This document shows, in pieces, positions 27,253 through 38,512 of a stretch of 64,000 bases of DNA (its first letter is position 1; each line of letters starts with the position of its first letter). Source of the stretch: Mesorhizobium sp. ES1-4 (GTDB taxonomy: Bacteria > Pseudomonadota > Alphaproteobacteria > Rhizobiales > Rhizobiaceae); the NCBI RefSeq assembly GCF_020164745.1, contig NZ_JAIUGV010000001.1, forward strand, positions 310,001-374,000, written 5' to 3'. The position numbers and the translations under genes were made by a program. The notes beneath the pieces are model-generated. The model worked only from the letters and a program-made list of their open reading frames with translations, was not told the origin of the DNA and did not search any database.

Positions 27253-28344
27253 TCACTCTCCATCACTGTTGACCCTGTGGACGGCCGTCAGGCCGGCCGA
27301 ATTGAAGAAGCATGCGTTCGACACATCAAAAGTGACCGCGATGTTGGCGCCGACCTCGCCCTTGAAGTCGCGGCCCGCGCGGACCGAGACATTGCCGCCG
27401 CCAAGTCGAACGTTGACCAGTGTCTCGTTGCCCATCGGTTCGACCACATAGATCTCGCCAGGCAGCGCGTTGGGCGCGCCCGGCGCTGACACGCTCATGT
27501 CTTCCGGCCGCAGGCCGATCTCGACCACTTGCGCCGCGCGGCACGCCGCGAGCCGGACGGCGGGAATCGCAACCGGCGTTCCGCCGATCGCGATGCCTTG
27601 TTCGGCCAGTATGGTTGGAAGGATGTTCATCGGCGGATTGCCGACGAAGGTGGCGACGAAACGGTTGGCCGGGCGGTCGTAGATGTCGGCCGGCGGCGCC
27701 ATCTGCTGCAACTCCCCGCCGTGCATCACCGCGACGAAGTCCGCCATGGTCAAGGCCTCGACTTGGTCGTGGGTGACATAGAGGGTGGTTGCTCCGAGCC
27801 GCTGGCAAAGCCGCTTGATCTCGCCGCGCATGGTCAGGCGCAACCTTGCGTCCAGGTTCGACAGCGGCTCGTCCATGAGGAAGGCCGCCGGATCGCGAAC
27901 GATCGCGCGCGCAAGCGCCACGCGCTGCCTCTGGCCACCGGAGAGCTGGCGCGGACGGCGATCAAGCAGGTGGCCGATCTCGAGAACCGCTGCGACCTCG
28001 TCTATCTTGGCGCGACGCTCGGCATCCGGCATACCGCGAATCCACAAGGGATAGCCGATGTTCTCGCCAACCGTCATCTGCGGATAGAGCGCGTAACTCT
28101 GAAAGACCATGGCGATGTCGCGGTCGCGCGGCTGCAGCCGGGTGACGTCGCGCTCGCCGATGAAAAGCTTGCCGGCGCTCGGCATGTCGAGGCCTGCCAG
28201 GATGCGCAGCGCCGTCGTCTTGCCGCAGCCCGAAGGACCGAGCAGAGCCAGGAACATGTGGTCGGGAACGGCAAGGTCGAGCGACCGCAGGACGTTCAGC
28301 GCGCCGTAGTTCTTGACCACACCTTGGTACAGGACAGAACTCAT
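27253..28344 (-). CDS. ABC transporter ATP-binding protein, MalK/UgpC type
   Basis: A 363-residue ATPase. Walker A is GPSGCGKTT, the signature is [15 protein letters not shown], Walker B is [15 protein letters not shown] and the H-loop is [13 protein letters not shown]-terminal TOBE regulatory domain ([13 protein letters not shown]) follows, as usual in CUT1 systems. It sits just upstream of the binding-protein gene and downstream of the IolE-like gene. Confidence 0.92.
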   Translation of the reverse strand: MSSVLYQGVVKNYGALNVLRSLDLAVPDHMFLALLGPSGCGKTTALRILAGLDMPSAGKLFIGERDVTRLQPRDRDIAMVFQSYALYPQMTVGENIGYPLWIRGMPDAERRAKIDEVAAVLEIGHLLDRRPRQLSGGQRQRVALARAIVRDPAAFLMDEPLSNLDARLRLTMRGEIKRLCQRLGATTLYVTHDQVEALTMADFVAVMHGGELQQMAPPADIYDRPANRFVATFVGNPPMNILPTILAEQGIAIGGTPVAIPAVRLAACRAAQVVEIGLRPEDMSVSAPGAPNALPGEIYVVEPMGNETLVNVRLGGGNVSVRAGRDFKGEVGANIAVTFDVSNACFFNSAGLTAVHRVNSDGE

Positions 28345-28371
28345 TGCCGCTCCCCAGCGCCCCCAAAGGTA

Positions 28372-29280
28372 TCAGCTCTGCCGCTCCTTGACCTCGAAAC
28401 CGGCTTTGCGGGCTAGGTCGCGCAGGTTGCGATAGCCCATCGTCGCATAGGTAAGCGGGTGGGCCTTGGCCGGATCCTGTTCGGCCTCGACCACCAGCCA
28501 GCCGGCATAGCCATTGTCGGCCAGCACCCGCAAAAGCGTCAGATAGTCGATGGAGCCATCTCCGGGCACGGTGAAGATGCCTTCCATCACCGCCTCCATG
28601 AAGCTCATATCCAGGGCGCGAGCGCGTTTAAGCACATCCGGGCGTACATCCTTGCAGTGCACGTGGACGACGCGGCCGACATGCCGCCGCAGCAGCGCCT
28701 CGGGATCACCGCCGGAAAACAGGCAATGGCCGGTGTCGTAGAGGAGGCCAACGGCTTCGCCCGAACCGGCCATGAGCCTGCCGATCTCGTCATCCGTCTC
28801 GACGATGGTTCCCATGTGATGGTGAAAGGCCATGCCCACGCCGAAATCCGAGAACCGTTCGGCCAGTCGCGTTATCTTGTTGCCGTAGGATTTCCACTCG
28901 CCCTCGGCAAGTCTGGGACGCTGCGAGATCGGATCGTGAATGGCGCCATGACGGCCGCGCGACGTATCGGCGTAGACGACGTGCCTGGCGCCAAGGTCGC
29001 GTAGCAGCGTCAGATGCGGCAGGATGGCGTCGAATTCCTCCTCGACCTCCTTTTCGCAGATCCGGCCATCGTACCAGCCGGAGACCAGTTCAAGGCCATG
29101 CGTCGCGAGGACCGCGGCCAGATCCTTGCTCCTGCGCGGGAACTTGCCGCCGAGTTCGGTGCCCGCGTAGCCGGCCTCGGCCGTTTCGGAAAGACAGACC
29201 TCGAGTGGCGTATCGCCGCCCAGCTCGGGCACGTCGTCGTTGCTCCAAGTGATCGGATTTATGCCTATCCGGACCGCCAT
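28372..29280 (-). CDS. Inosose dehydratase-like TIM-barrel protein (IolE/MocC-like)
   Basis: A 302-residue protein: VRIGINPITWSNDDVPELGG, YAGTELGGKFPRRSKDL, GMAFHHHMGTIVETDDEI, LLYDTGHCLFSGGDPEALL, VVHVHCKDVRPDVLKR and WLVVEAEQDPAKAHPLTYA. These blocks match myo-inosose-2 dehydratase (IolE) and the related rhizopine protein MocC. It would dehydrate a keto-inositol. ATG 29280 is preferred to 29283 because GAGGAG then stands at a better spacing. First gene of the minus-strand operon, divergent from the MocR regulator. Confidence 0.87.
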   Translation of the reverse strand: MAVRIGINPITWSNDDVPELGGDTPLEVCLSETAEAGYAGTELGGKFPRRSKDLAAVLATHGLELVSGWYDGRICEKEVEEEFDAILPHLTLLRDLGARHVVYADTSRGRHGAIHDPISQRPRLAEGEWKSYGNKITRLAERFSDFGVGMAFHHHMGTIVETDDEIGRLMAGSGEAVGLLYDTGHCLFSGGDPEALLRRHVGRVVHVHCKDVRPDVLKRARALDMSFMEAVMEGIFTVPGDGSIDYLTLLRVLADNGYAGWLVVEAEQDPAKAHPLTYATMGYRNLRDLARKAGFEVKERQS

Positions 29281-29401
29281 CATCGCTCCTCACCGAACCA
29301 GACCATTGGTCGCGACGCTTCATCCCGACCATCCGGTCGGCGAAGGCGTTTCACTTGCAATCTCTCTGGCCCGTCGTTCCCCTTTTTCTTTTCATCTAAG
29401 C

Positions 29402-29457
29402 GCCAATCTGTCTCCATCGCGAGAGCCAGTTTGCACGGAAGTGAAGGTGCCAGTTTC
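29402..29457 (+). promoter_or_regulatory. Three evenly spaced GCCAGTTT-like direct repeats (candidate MocR operator)
   Basis: GCCAATCTG (29402-29410), GCCAGTTTG (29425-29433) and GCCAGTTTC (29449-29457) are spaced 23 and 24 bases apart. They lie in the divergent gap between the polyol operon and the MocR gene. MocR-type regulators are known to bind direct repeats near their own divergent promoters, so this is the likely operator. Confidence 0.5.
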
Positions 29458-29513
29458 AATCGGCGCGGCGCTCGGCTAAGCTCTGCCTGTCGTCATGCGG
29501 CCGAGGATTTTCG

Positions 29514-30992
29514 ATGCGGATGTCAAGGCGAAGGCGTCAGGCCTTTCCGATGGATGCGCTGGTCATCGACCGGAACATCGACGAACCGATCCATCGCCAG
29601 CTTTATCGGCAGATTGCATCGATGATCCGCGACCGCCGCTTGGCGCCAGGCTCGGAACTGCCGTCGACACGCGCGCTCGCGGAGGATCTGGGTCTCGCGC
29701 GCAACACGATCGTCGGTGCGTATGACCAGTTGGCGACGGAAGGCTATCTTGCAAGCCGGCAAGGCGCGCGCCCGGTGGTTGTCGACCTGCCCGTGCACTC
29801 GACAGATCGAGGCGACAAACCCGCGGCCACGGCACTTCGACGCCCGCTTTCCAGGCGCGGCGAGAGCCTGATGCAGCAGCCCTTCCATCATGGGTCCCCT
29901 GGTCGCTTCGCCTTTCATCCGGGCATGCCAGACTGCCAGAACTTCCCCTTCGGGGTCTGGGGCAGGCTGGTCGCGCGCCGGGCTACCTTTGGCGCCAACA
30001 TGTTGTTCGGCACCTATCATGTGACGGGCCTGCCGGCGCTCAAGGAGGCGATAGCCGGCTACCTGATCTCGGCAAGGGGTGTGCGATGTTCTCCCGAACA
30101 GATCGTGGTGACGACGGGAGCGCAGGCGGCGTTCGATCTGCTGGCACGCCTGCTGCTCGATCCGGGCGACGCGGTCTGGCTAGAGGAACCGGGCTATTAC
30201 GCGGCGAAGGCGGCCTTCACCGTCGCTGGCGCCAATATTCTGCCGCTTGTCGTCGACCGCGACGGATGGCAGATGAGCCAGCCCGAGGTTTCACCGCGCC
30301 TGATCTACGTGACGCCGGCCTGCCAGCATCCCCTGGGGATCACGATGCGAATGGACCAGCGGCTGCGCCTGTTTGAAATCGCCGAGCGCAACAATTCGTG
30401 GATCATCGAAGATGATTTCGACGGAGAATACAGGTTTCAGGGAAGGCCGGTCCCCGCCATACAGAGCATGGATTATGCCGACCGGGTCATCTATGTCGGC
30501 ACCTTCGCGAAATTGCTGTTTCCGGCGCTCAGGCTGGGGTTCATGGTCTTGCCCGCCGCTCTGTGCGAGGGCATTCCGCATGCGCTGAGCACCACCGGGC
30601 AGTTCGCACCGCTGGTGCTTCAGGCAGCGCTTGCCGATTTCATCAATGAAGGCCACATGAGCCGACACCTCAAGCGCATGCGCCGCATCTATGCCGAGCG
30701 ACGCAAGTTTTTTTACGAATTGTGCGAGACCGAACTGACCGATCACCTGACCCTTTCAGCGGCGGAAGCCGGAATCCAGGTCGTTGGCTCGCTTCACGAA
30801 CGTTGCGACGACCGGGCGGTCGTGCATTGCGCCGACAAGCTCGGCGTCAATGCCTCGCCGCTGTCGAAATATTACTGGTCATCCTCCGGCAATGGCCTGG
30901 TGCTTGGCTATGCTGCCTGCAACAAGGCCGAGAGCGAAGCGGGAATCCGACGTCTGCGCCAGGCCATCGAGCACGTGCGGACTTTGTCATGA
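29514..30992 (+). CDS. MocR-type (GntR/aminotransferase) transcriptional regulator
   Basis: A 492-residue protein. A GntR winged helix comes first (IHRQLYRQIASMIRDRRLAP, LPSTRALAEDLGLARNTIV). A fold-type I aminotransferase domain follows, with SWIIEDDFDGEYRF and the PLP lysine in VGTFAKLLFPALRLGFMV. ATG 29514 has GAGG seven bases upstream; ATG 29550 is possible. It is divergent from the polyol operon and probably senses an amino compound through PLP. MocR, the founding member, controls rhizopine catabolism. Confidence 0.9.
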   Translation: MRMSRRRRQAFPMDALVIDRNIDEPIHRQLYRQIASMIRDRRLAPGSELPSTRALAEDLGLARNTIVGAYDQLATEGYLASRQGARPVVVDLPVHSTDRGDKPAATALRRPLSRRGESLMQQPFHHGSPGRFAFHPGMPDCQNFPFGVWGRLVARRATFGANMLFGTYHVTGLPALKEAIAGYLISARGVRCSPEQIVVTTGAQAAFDLLARLLLDPGDAVWLEEPGYYAAKAAFTVAGANILPLVVDRDGWQMSQPEVSPRLIYVTPACQHPLGITMRMDQRLRLFEIAERNNSWIIEDDFDGEYRFQGRPVPAIQSMDYADRVIYVGTFAKLLFPALRLGFMVLPAALCEGIPHALSTTGQFAPLVLQAALADFINEGHMSRHLKRMRRIYAERRKFFYELCETELTDHLTLSAAEAGIQVVGSLHERCDDRAVVHCADKLGVNASPLSKYYWSSSGNGLVLGYAACNKAESEAGIRRLRQAIEHVRTLS

Positions 30993-31089
30993 GCCCGTCT
31001 CACGGGGGGACTGGAAGACGACCGTCGACTATTGTGTAAGAGCAGCGGATAATTGCCATTCGGCGACCGGCCAATTGCCGACGTTGGAA

Positions 31090-31791
31090 CTACTTGAGCA
31101 GCCATGAAAAGGCACGCCTCAAAAAGGCTTCGCCACCCGTCCTGACAACCTCGCCATGCGCCACGACGACGTGCTCGGGATGTTGTTCGATCAACTCACG
31201 AATCTTTGGACGCGCGGTAGCGCGTTTGCGGAAACTGATCCGATAGTCGATTGGCGGATACCCCCATCCTTCGACCATTTTCGAAAGTCTTGCGATCGGC
31301 CGCATCCACCACGGCCAATGGCGTTTCAAGAACGTCTCGCTGAAGGTCTGTGAGAGGTCGGCGATGATGGCGGTGCGCGATGCTTGGTGAAAGAAGATCA
31401 GTTCGTCCATGAATGGTGAATTGGTGAAATAGAACTGCTCGATCTGTCCTTTCCATTCGGCTGGTGGCTCGTCGGTCAGAGCTCCGGAAAAATGAAGTTC
31501 CTTGCACTTGGCGATTGTCGCCACCGTCGCCCATAAACTCGCCCCCGGGAATGCGGCTTGCCACTCGCCTAGAAACAGATAGTGCAGCTTATTGGGGCTG
31601 ACTATATGCCGAACAGGCCCCAGTGCTCGAATCTCAGCCTCGATCGCAGCCGTCCTTTCGACCGGCGACCACAACCACAGCCCGCCATCGGCAAGGCGCA
31701 CGACGGCCATGCGTGTCGGATAATCGAATCCTTTGAACGAGACGATTCCGCCGTCCGCAATCCACAGGTTCGATCCCAGCGGTTCCAGCAT
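31090..31791 (-). CDS. DUF4336 domain-containing protein
   Basis: A 233-residue protein: MLEPLGSNLWIADGGIVSFK, DYPTRMAVVRLADGGLWLWS, HIVSPNKLHYLFLGEW and HPEHVVVAHGEVVRTGGEAF. These fit the DUF4336 family, a metallo-beta-lactamase-like fold of unknown function. The frame is open to 31920, but similarity begins at the ATG 31791; no clear ribosome-binding site decides it. Function unknown. Confidence 0.72.
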   Translation of the reverse strand: MLEPLGSNLWIADGGIVSFKGFDYPTRMAVVRLADGGLWLWSPVERTAAIEAEIRALGPVRHIVSPNKLHYLFLGEWQAAFPGASLWATVATIAKCKELHFSGALTDEPPAEWKGQIEQFYFTNSPFMDELIFFHQASRTAIIADLSQTFSETFLKRHWPWWMRPIARLSKMVEGWGYPPIDYRISFRKRATARPKIRELIEQHPEHVVVAHGEVVRTGGEAFLRRAFSWLLK

Positions 31792-31980
31792 CGTCGCCAA
31801 GTCTAATCCGGCAGATGGGCGCTTTCCACCCAATAAGGGCAGTCGCAGCGCGATTGCAGCGATATCGATCGACACAGTGTCGATGGTGATTGATGGGTGA
31901 GACGGCCTGCCAGAAGCCAAAACACTGGGTCATCGCGCCCACAACGAGCGCGACCTAGAATCGGCAAAGTGGCGCTGCGT

Positions 31981-32283
31981 CTATCGCCGCAGCGCGTGTA
32001 TGCCAGCCATGCTGTTGTCGCCTACCGGCATTGCCATGTCATCGTCGAGAAGCCGTGTGATCCGGGCAAACCCGGTGAACGCCTTTCTGGCTTCCTCCGC
32101 CGACATCTGTCCCGACAGGGCGGCCGAACAGCAATTCAGCGCACACTGGTACACAGGCCCGCGCCGTCCAGTCGGCCATTTACGCAAGAAAACCATCGCC
32201 TCGGCGACACTATCCACTTCTTCTACAGGGTGCCCCTGCCCGCGCGATATCCGCACGGGCGAAAAGAAATGCAGGTAGTCCAT
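31981..32283 (-). CDS. DUF982 family small protein, stress promoter upstream
   Basis: A 100-residue protein with the DUF982 pattern: FFSPVRISRG, SVAEAMVFLRKWPTGRRGPV, CSAALSGQMSAEEARKAFTG. The family is restricted largely to rhizobia, occurs in many copies and has no known function. A GGAAGA-like box precedes the ATG. A full-consensus EcfG-type promoter lies about 45 bases upstream, which suggests general-stress induction. Confidence 0.75.
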   Translation of the reverse strand: MDYLHFFSPVRISRGQGHPVEEVDSVAEAMVFLRKWPTGRRGPVYQCALNCCSAALSGQMSAEEARKAFTGFARITRLLDDDMAMPVGDNSMAGIHALRR

Positions 32284-32725
32284 TGTTTCCTCCCGGTCGA
32301 CCGAAATGCGCTCGATCGAACCTTATGGAACGCGCCGTCCGGTGATTGGTTCCAAGCGAAAAACAGAATCTTCAAAAACCTGGCAGCCGGATGCGATCAC
32401 CAGTTCCCGCTATATCGTGGGGAAGTGGCAAGCCGCCTTGCGGCCAGGCCGGTACTCTCTCAGTTCCGGCCGCTGCGAGCGCTCAACCGCGGCATCGGGG
32501 ATGGAACGGCAGCCGGATGGCGGCTTCAGCGGCTCGATACGTCGCCTGCCAGGATGATACGCTTCAAACGCGGCTCACCATAGCGGCCCGTCGATAATCG
32601 CGATTCGCATTGAATATCTTTAAGGCCAAAGCCGGCAAATCGGTTGCTTGTCGGTTCCCCTGCGTCAGGCGTAACCTTAGCGGTCAATGCGTGAGGGCGC
32701 GTTGCTGCAAGAAGGGGACATTGCA
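32284..32725. other. Intergenic region of about 440 bp
   Basis: It holds the DUF982 promoter and, overlapping it on the plus strand, a second GGAAC-N18-TT match (32327-32351). Frames open here lack ribosome-binding sites and family similarity, so I call no gene. Confidence 0.4.
32329..32353 (-). promoter_or_regulatory. EcfG-type promoter of the DUF982 gene, full consensus
   Basis: Minus strand: GGAAC (32353-32349), 16 bases, CGTT (32332-32329), about 45 bases before the ATG at 32283. Confidence 0.65.
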
Positions 32726-34183
32726 ATGACCATACAAGGCGCATCGCCTGATCTGTATAATGAGGATCTCGCTCCGGCCAAGGTTCGAAACTGGGGACCA
32801 TTTTCGATCTTCAACGTCTGGACGTCGGACGTCCACAGCCTGTGGGGCTACTACCTCGCCGCCAGCCTGTTTCTGTTCTGTGGCGGCTTCGTCAATTTCA
32901 TCATCGCCATCGGCATCGGTTCGCTGATCATCTACGCGCTGATGAACATGGTTGGCTACGCCGGTGTGAAGACCGGTGTGCCCTACCCCGTGCTTGCCCG
33001 CGCCTCCTTCGGTATCTGGGGCGCCAACATTCCCGCACTGGTGCGCGCCGTCGTCGCCTGCTTCTGGTACGGTGCGCAGACCGCCGCCGCTTCGGGCGCC
33101 ATCGTCGCATTGCTCATTCGCTCGCAATGGTTCGCCGATTTCAACGCCAACACCCATTTCCTCGGCCATTCCGGCCTGGAGGTGATCTGTTTCGTCATCA
33201 TATGGGCCCTGCAACTGCTGATCATCCAGAAAGGCATGGAAACGGTGCGCCGGTTCCAGGACTGGGCAGGCCCTGCCGTCTGGGTGATGATGCTGCTCCT
33301 TGCCATCTATCTCTGCGTCAAATCCGGAACCTTCGCCTTCACCAGCGATATCCCGATGGACGTGCTTCTGGAAAAGACCAAGGATGCCGGCGTGCCTGGA
33401 ACTCCGGGTTCGTGGACATCGCTGTTCGCGGTCGCCGCGATCTGGGTGACGTACTTCTCGGCGCTCTATCTCAATTTCTGCGATTTCGCCCGCTATGCGC
33501 CCGATCAGGCGGCGTTGCGCAAGGGCAACATTTGGGGCCTGCCGGTCAACCTGATCCTCTTCTCCCTGGTCGCCGGCGTTACCACCATCGCCGCCTACGA
33601 CGTCTACCACGAGGTGCTGCTGCATCCCGACCAGATCTCGGCCAAGTTCGATAGCTGGTTCCTGGCTGCCCTTGCGGCCTTGACCTTCGCGGTGGCGACC
33701 TTGGGCATCAACGTGGTGGCCAACTTCGTCTCACCAGCGTTCGACTTCTCCAACGTCTTTCCGCGCCAGATCGACTTCAAGAAGGGTGGCTACATCGCCG
33801 CTGTCATCGCACTCGTGCTCTATCCCTTCGCGCCGTGGGAAGGCAGCGCCGCCTCCTTCGTCAACGTCATCGGCGCGACGATGGGACCGATCTTCGGCGT
33901 CATGATGGTTGACTACTATCTGATCCGGAAGAGCGAGGTGGACGTCGAGGCGCTGTACCGCGAGGACGGCGAGTTCCGCTTCCAGGGCGGCTGGCATGTC
34001 AATGCCTTCATCGCCGCCGGCATCGGCGCCATCTTCTCCTCGATCCTGCCGAACTTCACCAACTGGCTGCCGTCCTGGTGGGGCGTTTATGGCTGGTTCT
34101 TCGGTGTGGCGATTGCCGGAGCCATCTACTACGTGCTGCGCACCGCCGCCCTGGGTGCAGGCGCCAAGACAGCAAAAGCCTGA
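32726..34183 (+). CDS. NCS1 family nucleobase/allantoin-type permease
   Basis: A 485-residue inner-membrane protein with about 12 hydrophobic segments. NEDLAPAKVRNWGPFSIFNV at the N-terminus, VKTGVPYPVLARASFGIWG and WVTYFSALYLNFCDFARYAP are hallmarks of NCS1 symporters for cytosine, allantoin, hydantoin or purine-related substrates. ATG 32726 has AAGGGG upstream; an earlier GTG-type start is less likely. It stands alone and ends before a strong hairpin. Substrate not predictable from context. Confidence 0.88.
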   Translation: MTIQGASPDLYNEDLAPAKVRNWGPFSIFNVWTSDVHSLWGYYLAASLFLFCGGFVNFIIAIGIGSLIIYALMNMVGYAGVKTGVPYPVLARASFGIWGANIPALVRAVVACFWYGAQTAAASGAIVALLIRSQWFADFNANTHFLGHSGLEVICFVIIWALQLLIIQKGMETVRRFQDWAGPAVWVMMLLLAIYLCVKSGTFAFTSDIPMDVLLEKTKDAGVPGTPGSWTSLFAVAAIWVTYFSALYLNFCDFARYAPDQAALRKGNIWGLPVNLILFSLVAGVTTIAAYDVYHEVLLHPDQISAKFDSWFLAALAALTFAVATLGINVVANFVSPAFDFSNVFPRQIDFKKGGYIAAVIALVLYPFAPWEGSAASFVNVIGATMGPIFGVMMVDYYLIRKSEVDVEALYREDGEFRFQGGWHVNAFIAAGIGAIFSSILPNFTNWLPSWWGVYGWFFGVAIAGAIYYVLRTAALGAGAKTAKA

Positions 34184-34192
34184 CAAGTATCT

Positions 34193-34217
34193 CCGGGGCG
34201 GCGCGACGCCGCCCCGG
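34193..34217. terminator. Strong GC hairpin between convergent genes
   Basis: A perfect 11-bp stem, CCGGGGCGGCG with CGCCGCCCCGG, around a CGA loop, lies between the ends of the NCS1 permease and DUF1697 genes. There is no T-run, so it is hairpin-like and bidirectional rather than a classical intrinsic terminator. Confidence 0.6.
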
Positions 34218-34219
34218 AT

Positions 34220-34759
34220 TCACGCTCCTGTCATCTCGGCAAGTTTGCGCACCGTGTTCCAGTTGCGCGAGGTGCCGATGCCAAGGCGCTTGTGATTGGC
34301 GGCGGCGAGCAGCCGGGAGCTTGGCCTCTCCCGCGAAAAGGCGACCCAGATGTCGCCGCCGACCAGCAGCACCTGCTCGTCCGCGGCGGCACAAGCCCGA
34401 AGACCCGATATGGTATCCACGGCCACGGGTTCGCGCATCACACGGACGGCGACCTGGTCGCCGGTTTCCGCCGATTGAGCCGGGAATGGATTGCTCGCTG
34501 CGAGTTTGCCCCAATCGCTGGCGCTACGCACAATGATGTCGACGTGGCGGTCGAAGGCCCGTTCGAAGGCTGCCTCCAAGCGCCTTTCAAGGACGGCGAT
34601 GGAGGTTCTTTCACTCTCCAGGACGAGATTACCGGTCGCCCCCAAGGTGCGGACATTCTTCAGGCCGAGGCCTTCCGCCATCGCCTTGAGGTCGGACATG
34701 AGGACCCGACGCCCCCCGCCCAGGATGATGCTGTAGAGGAGCGCCACATAGGTCCGCAT
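34220..34759 (-). CDS. DUF1697 domain-containing protein
   Basis: A 179-residue cytoplasmic protein: YVALLYSIILGGGRRVLMSD, LKNVRTLGATGNLVLES, VIVRSASDW-like IIVRSASDWGKLAASNPF and GIGTSRNWNTVRKLAEM. These blocks match DUF1697, a common family without assigned function. It lies immediately downstream of pyrG on the same strand, eight bases apart, so it may share its transcript. Confidence 0.82.
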   Translation of the reverse strand: MRTYVALLYSIILGGGRRVLMSDLKAMAEGLGLKNVRTLGATGNLVLESERTSIAVLERRLEAAFERAFDRHVDIIVRSASDWGKLAASNPFPAQSAETGDQVAVRVMREPVAVDTISGLRACAAADEQVLLVGGDIWVAFSRERPSSRLLAAANHKRLGIGTSRNWNTVRKLAEMTGA

Positions 34760-34767
34760 GGAAGCGG

Positions 34768-36703
<1,936 letters not shown>

Positions 36704-37825
36704 TCAGATGATGACGACTTTGGTGCCGATCCGGACGCGGCTGTAGAGATCCATGACGTGCTCGTTCATCATACGGAAGCAGCCATTGGAGGCGCTGGTG
36801 CCGATCGACTGCGGCGCGATGGTGCCATGGATACGCAGATGCGTGTCCTTCTTGCCGTCATAGAGATAGATGGCGCGCGCTCCGAGCGGGTTCTGGCCGC
36901 CGCCGGGCATGCCGTCCTTGTACTGGCCGTAGTGCTTCGGCTCGCGCTTCTGCATGTCGAGCGTCGGAATCCAGCGCGGCCATTCCTGCTTGTCGCCGAC
37001 CGCGACCGTGCCCTTGTACTGCAGGCCTTCACGGCCGACCGCGATGGCGTAGCGACGCGCGGTCGTGGACGATTCGACGAGATAGAGCCGGCGAGCGCTG
37101 GTGTCGATGACGATCGTGCCGGCATCATAGCCGGTGAACTGCACGTCTTGAGGCACGAATTCCGACTTCACCTTGAACGGCTTCCTGGCGTTCTTCTGGG
37201 CAAGTGCCGAGTCGAGCGCGCGTGTCTCGGGCAGATAGCTGATCGAGCCGGATGAGGCGCCACCGAACAAACCGGCGAACAGGCCACCACTTGACTGCTT
37301 CTGGCCGCCGACGACCTCGCTGCGCAGTTCGCCATTGTTACCGGTCAACGCGACATTCATCGCCTCGGCTGGGATGGGCTCGGCCGACTGGATTGGCATG
37401 ACTGGTTCAATCGGCTCGATGACCTTGATGGTCTTCTTGGCAGGCTTGGCATCGGCCATTTCGGTTGCCGGCGCCTTCTGGCCCTTGCTGGTCAGGAACG
37501 CCTGGCGGTCCGCTTCAGCCCTGGCCTTGGCCGCCTCGCGCATTGCCAGCTTCCTGGCTTCAAGCGCCTTGGCTTTGGCCTCTTCCTTGTCGGCGGCAAT
37601 CTTGGCCTCGATCTTCTCGATTCGGGCGAGATCGTCCGGCGTCGGACTTTTCTTCTTCTTGAGAAGCCTCAGCTGCGCCGCATCGCTCTTGGCCGCGACA
37701 GGAATGGCGTCGGTTCTATCGACCGACTGATTGGCGGCCAGATTGGCCGGCATGCCGGCGAAAGCTGGGGAACTCAGGCCGAGTGCGGCGCAAAGTCCCA
37801 GGAAAATGAAGCTGCGAAGCTGCAT
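36704..37825 (-). CDS. L,D-transpeptidase (YkuD domain), secreted
   Basis: A 373-residue periplasmic enzyme that forms 3-3 peptidoglycan cross-links or anchors proteins. It has a signal peptide (MQLRSFIFLGLCAALGLSSP, cleavage near AFAG), a Lys/Glu/Ala-rich coiled-coil region at about residues 50-110 and a C-terminal YkuD domain. The active-site His and Cys are in HLRIHGTIAPQSIG and TSASNGCFRMMNEH. ATG 37825 gives the cleanest signal peptide; ATG 37846 adds seven residues. It sits between secG and pyrG with its own terminator. Confidence 0.92.
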   Translation of the reverse strand: MQLRSFIFLGLCAALGLSSPAFAGMPANLAANQSVDRTDAIPVAAKSDAAQLRLLKKKKSPTPDDLARIEKIEAKIAADKEEAKAKALEARKLAMREAAKARAEADRQAFLTSKGQKAPATEMADAKPAKKTIKVIEPIEPVMPIQSAEPIPAEAMNVALTGNNGELRSEVVGGQKQSSGGLFAGLFGGASSGSISYLPETRALDSALAQKNARKPFKVKSEFVPQDVQFTGYDAGTIVIDTSARRLYLVESSTTARRYAIAVGREGLQYKGTVAVGDKQEWPRWIPTLDMQKREPKHYGQYKDGMPGGGQNPLGARAIYLYDGKKDTHLRIHGTIAPQSIGTSASNGCFRMMNEHVMDLYSRVRIGTKVVII

Positions 37826-38035
37826 GGCGAAGATCCGATCGTTCAATGCTTGTTGCCCACGGCGTCGCCCGGCACCCCCAAGGACGCCGAAAATGCCGCG
37901 TGCAATCTATAGTCGAATAAGCGCGAATGCCTCAAGCGCGGGATCGCGCCGCGGCCCGTCGAATCTTCGTGATCGCGCAGCATTTGCCGCGACTGTGTTC
38001 AAACGATCACAGATCGCGGTTCGGGAAAGCGGCGC

Positions 38036-38512
38036 TTACTGGTTGGGAACCTGGGGGGCCACTGGCCCCGTGTTGGTGGTTCCATTGGTCGCTGGCGGCG
38101 TCGAGCCGGCGGCGGGCGCGGTAGCGGGAGCCGTTGCCGGAGGCTTCGCGGCAGCGTCATTTCCAGACGGCGGCGTCGGTGTGCCGTTGCCTGCGGGAGC
38201 TGGGGTTGTGGTGCCAGGCAATTGGTTGAGCACACCCTTGCCGGCGCCGTCCGAGGTCGTGGGAACTCGATCGAGAATGTCGATCGGCTTCTCACCGTAG
38301 CGGGCGATGATCGACAAGGTCAGCGACGTCACGAAGAACGCGGCCGCGAGGATGGCCGTCGCCCGGGTCAACGCGTTGGCAGCGCCACGCGCCGTCATGA
38401 ACCCCGATCCGCCACCAATGCCGAGGCCGCCGCCTTCGGAGCGCTGCAGCAGCACCACGCCGACGAGGGCGAGTACAACCATGAGATGGATGACGATCAG
38501 TACGGTTTGCAT
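38036..38512 (-). CDS. secG: Preprotein translocase subunit SecG
   Basis: A 158-residue inner-membrane subunit of SecYEG. Two membrane segments (MQTVLIVIHLMVVLALVGVV and ILAAAFFVTSLTLSIIARYG) flank the conserved LLQRSEGGGLGIGGGSG. The C-terminal ~70 residues are a Pro/Ala/Thr-rich tail, longer than in E. coli SecG but usual in rhizobia. It is followed on the same strand by the L,D-transpeptidase. Confidence 0.93.
   Translation of the reverse strand: MQTVLIVIHLMVVLALVGVVLLQRSEGGGLGIGGGSGFMTARGAANALTRATAILAAAFFVTSLTLSIIARYGEKPIDILDRVPTTSDGAGKGVLNQLPGTTTPAPAGNGTPTPPSGNDAAAKPPATAPATAPAAGSTPPATNGTTNTGPVAPQVPNQ

Noticed and set aside
32327..32351. Plus-strand GGAAC-N18-TT promoter match
   Set aside because: It overlaps the better minus-strand promoter by partial symmetry and lies nearly 400 bases from the next plus-strand gene.
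31897..32583. Plus-strand frame of 228 codons opposite the DUF982 gene
   Set aside because: It is antisense to DUF982 and its promoter and shows no recognisable domain.
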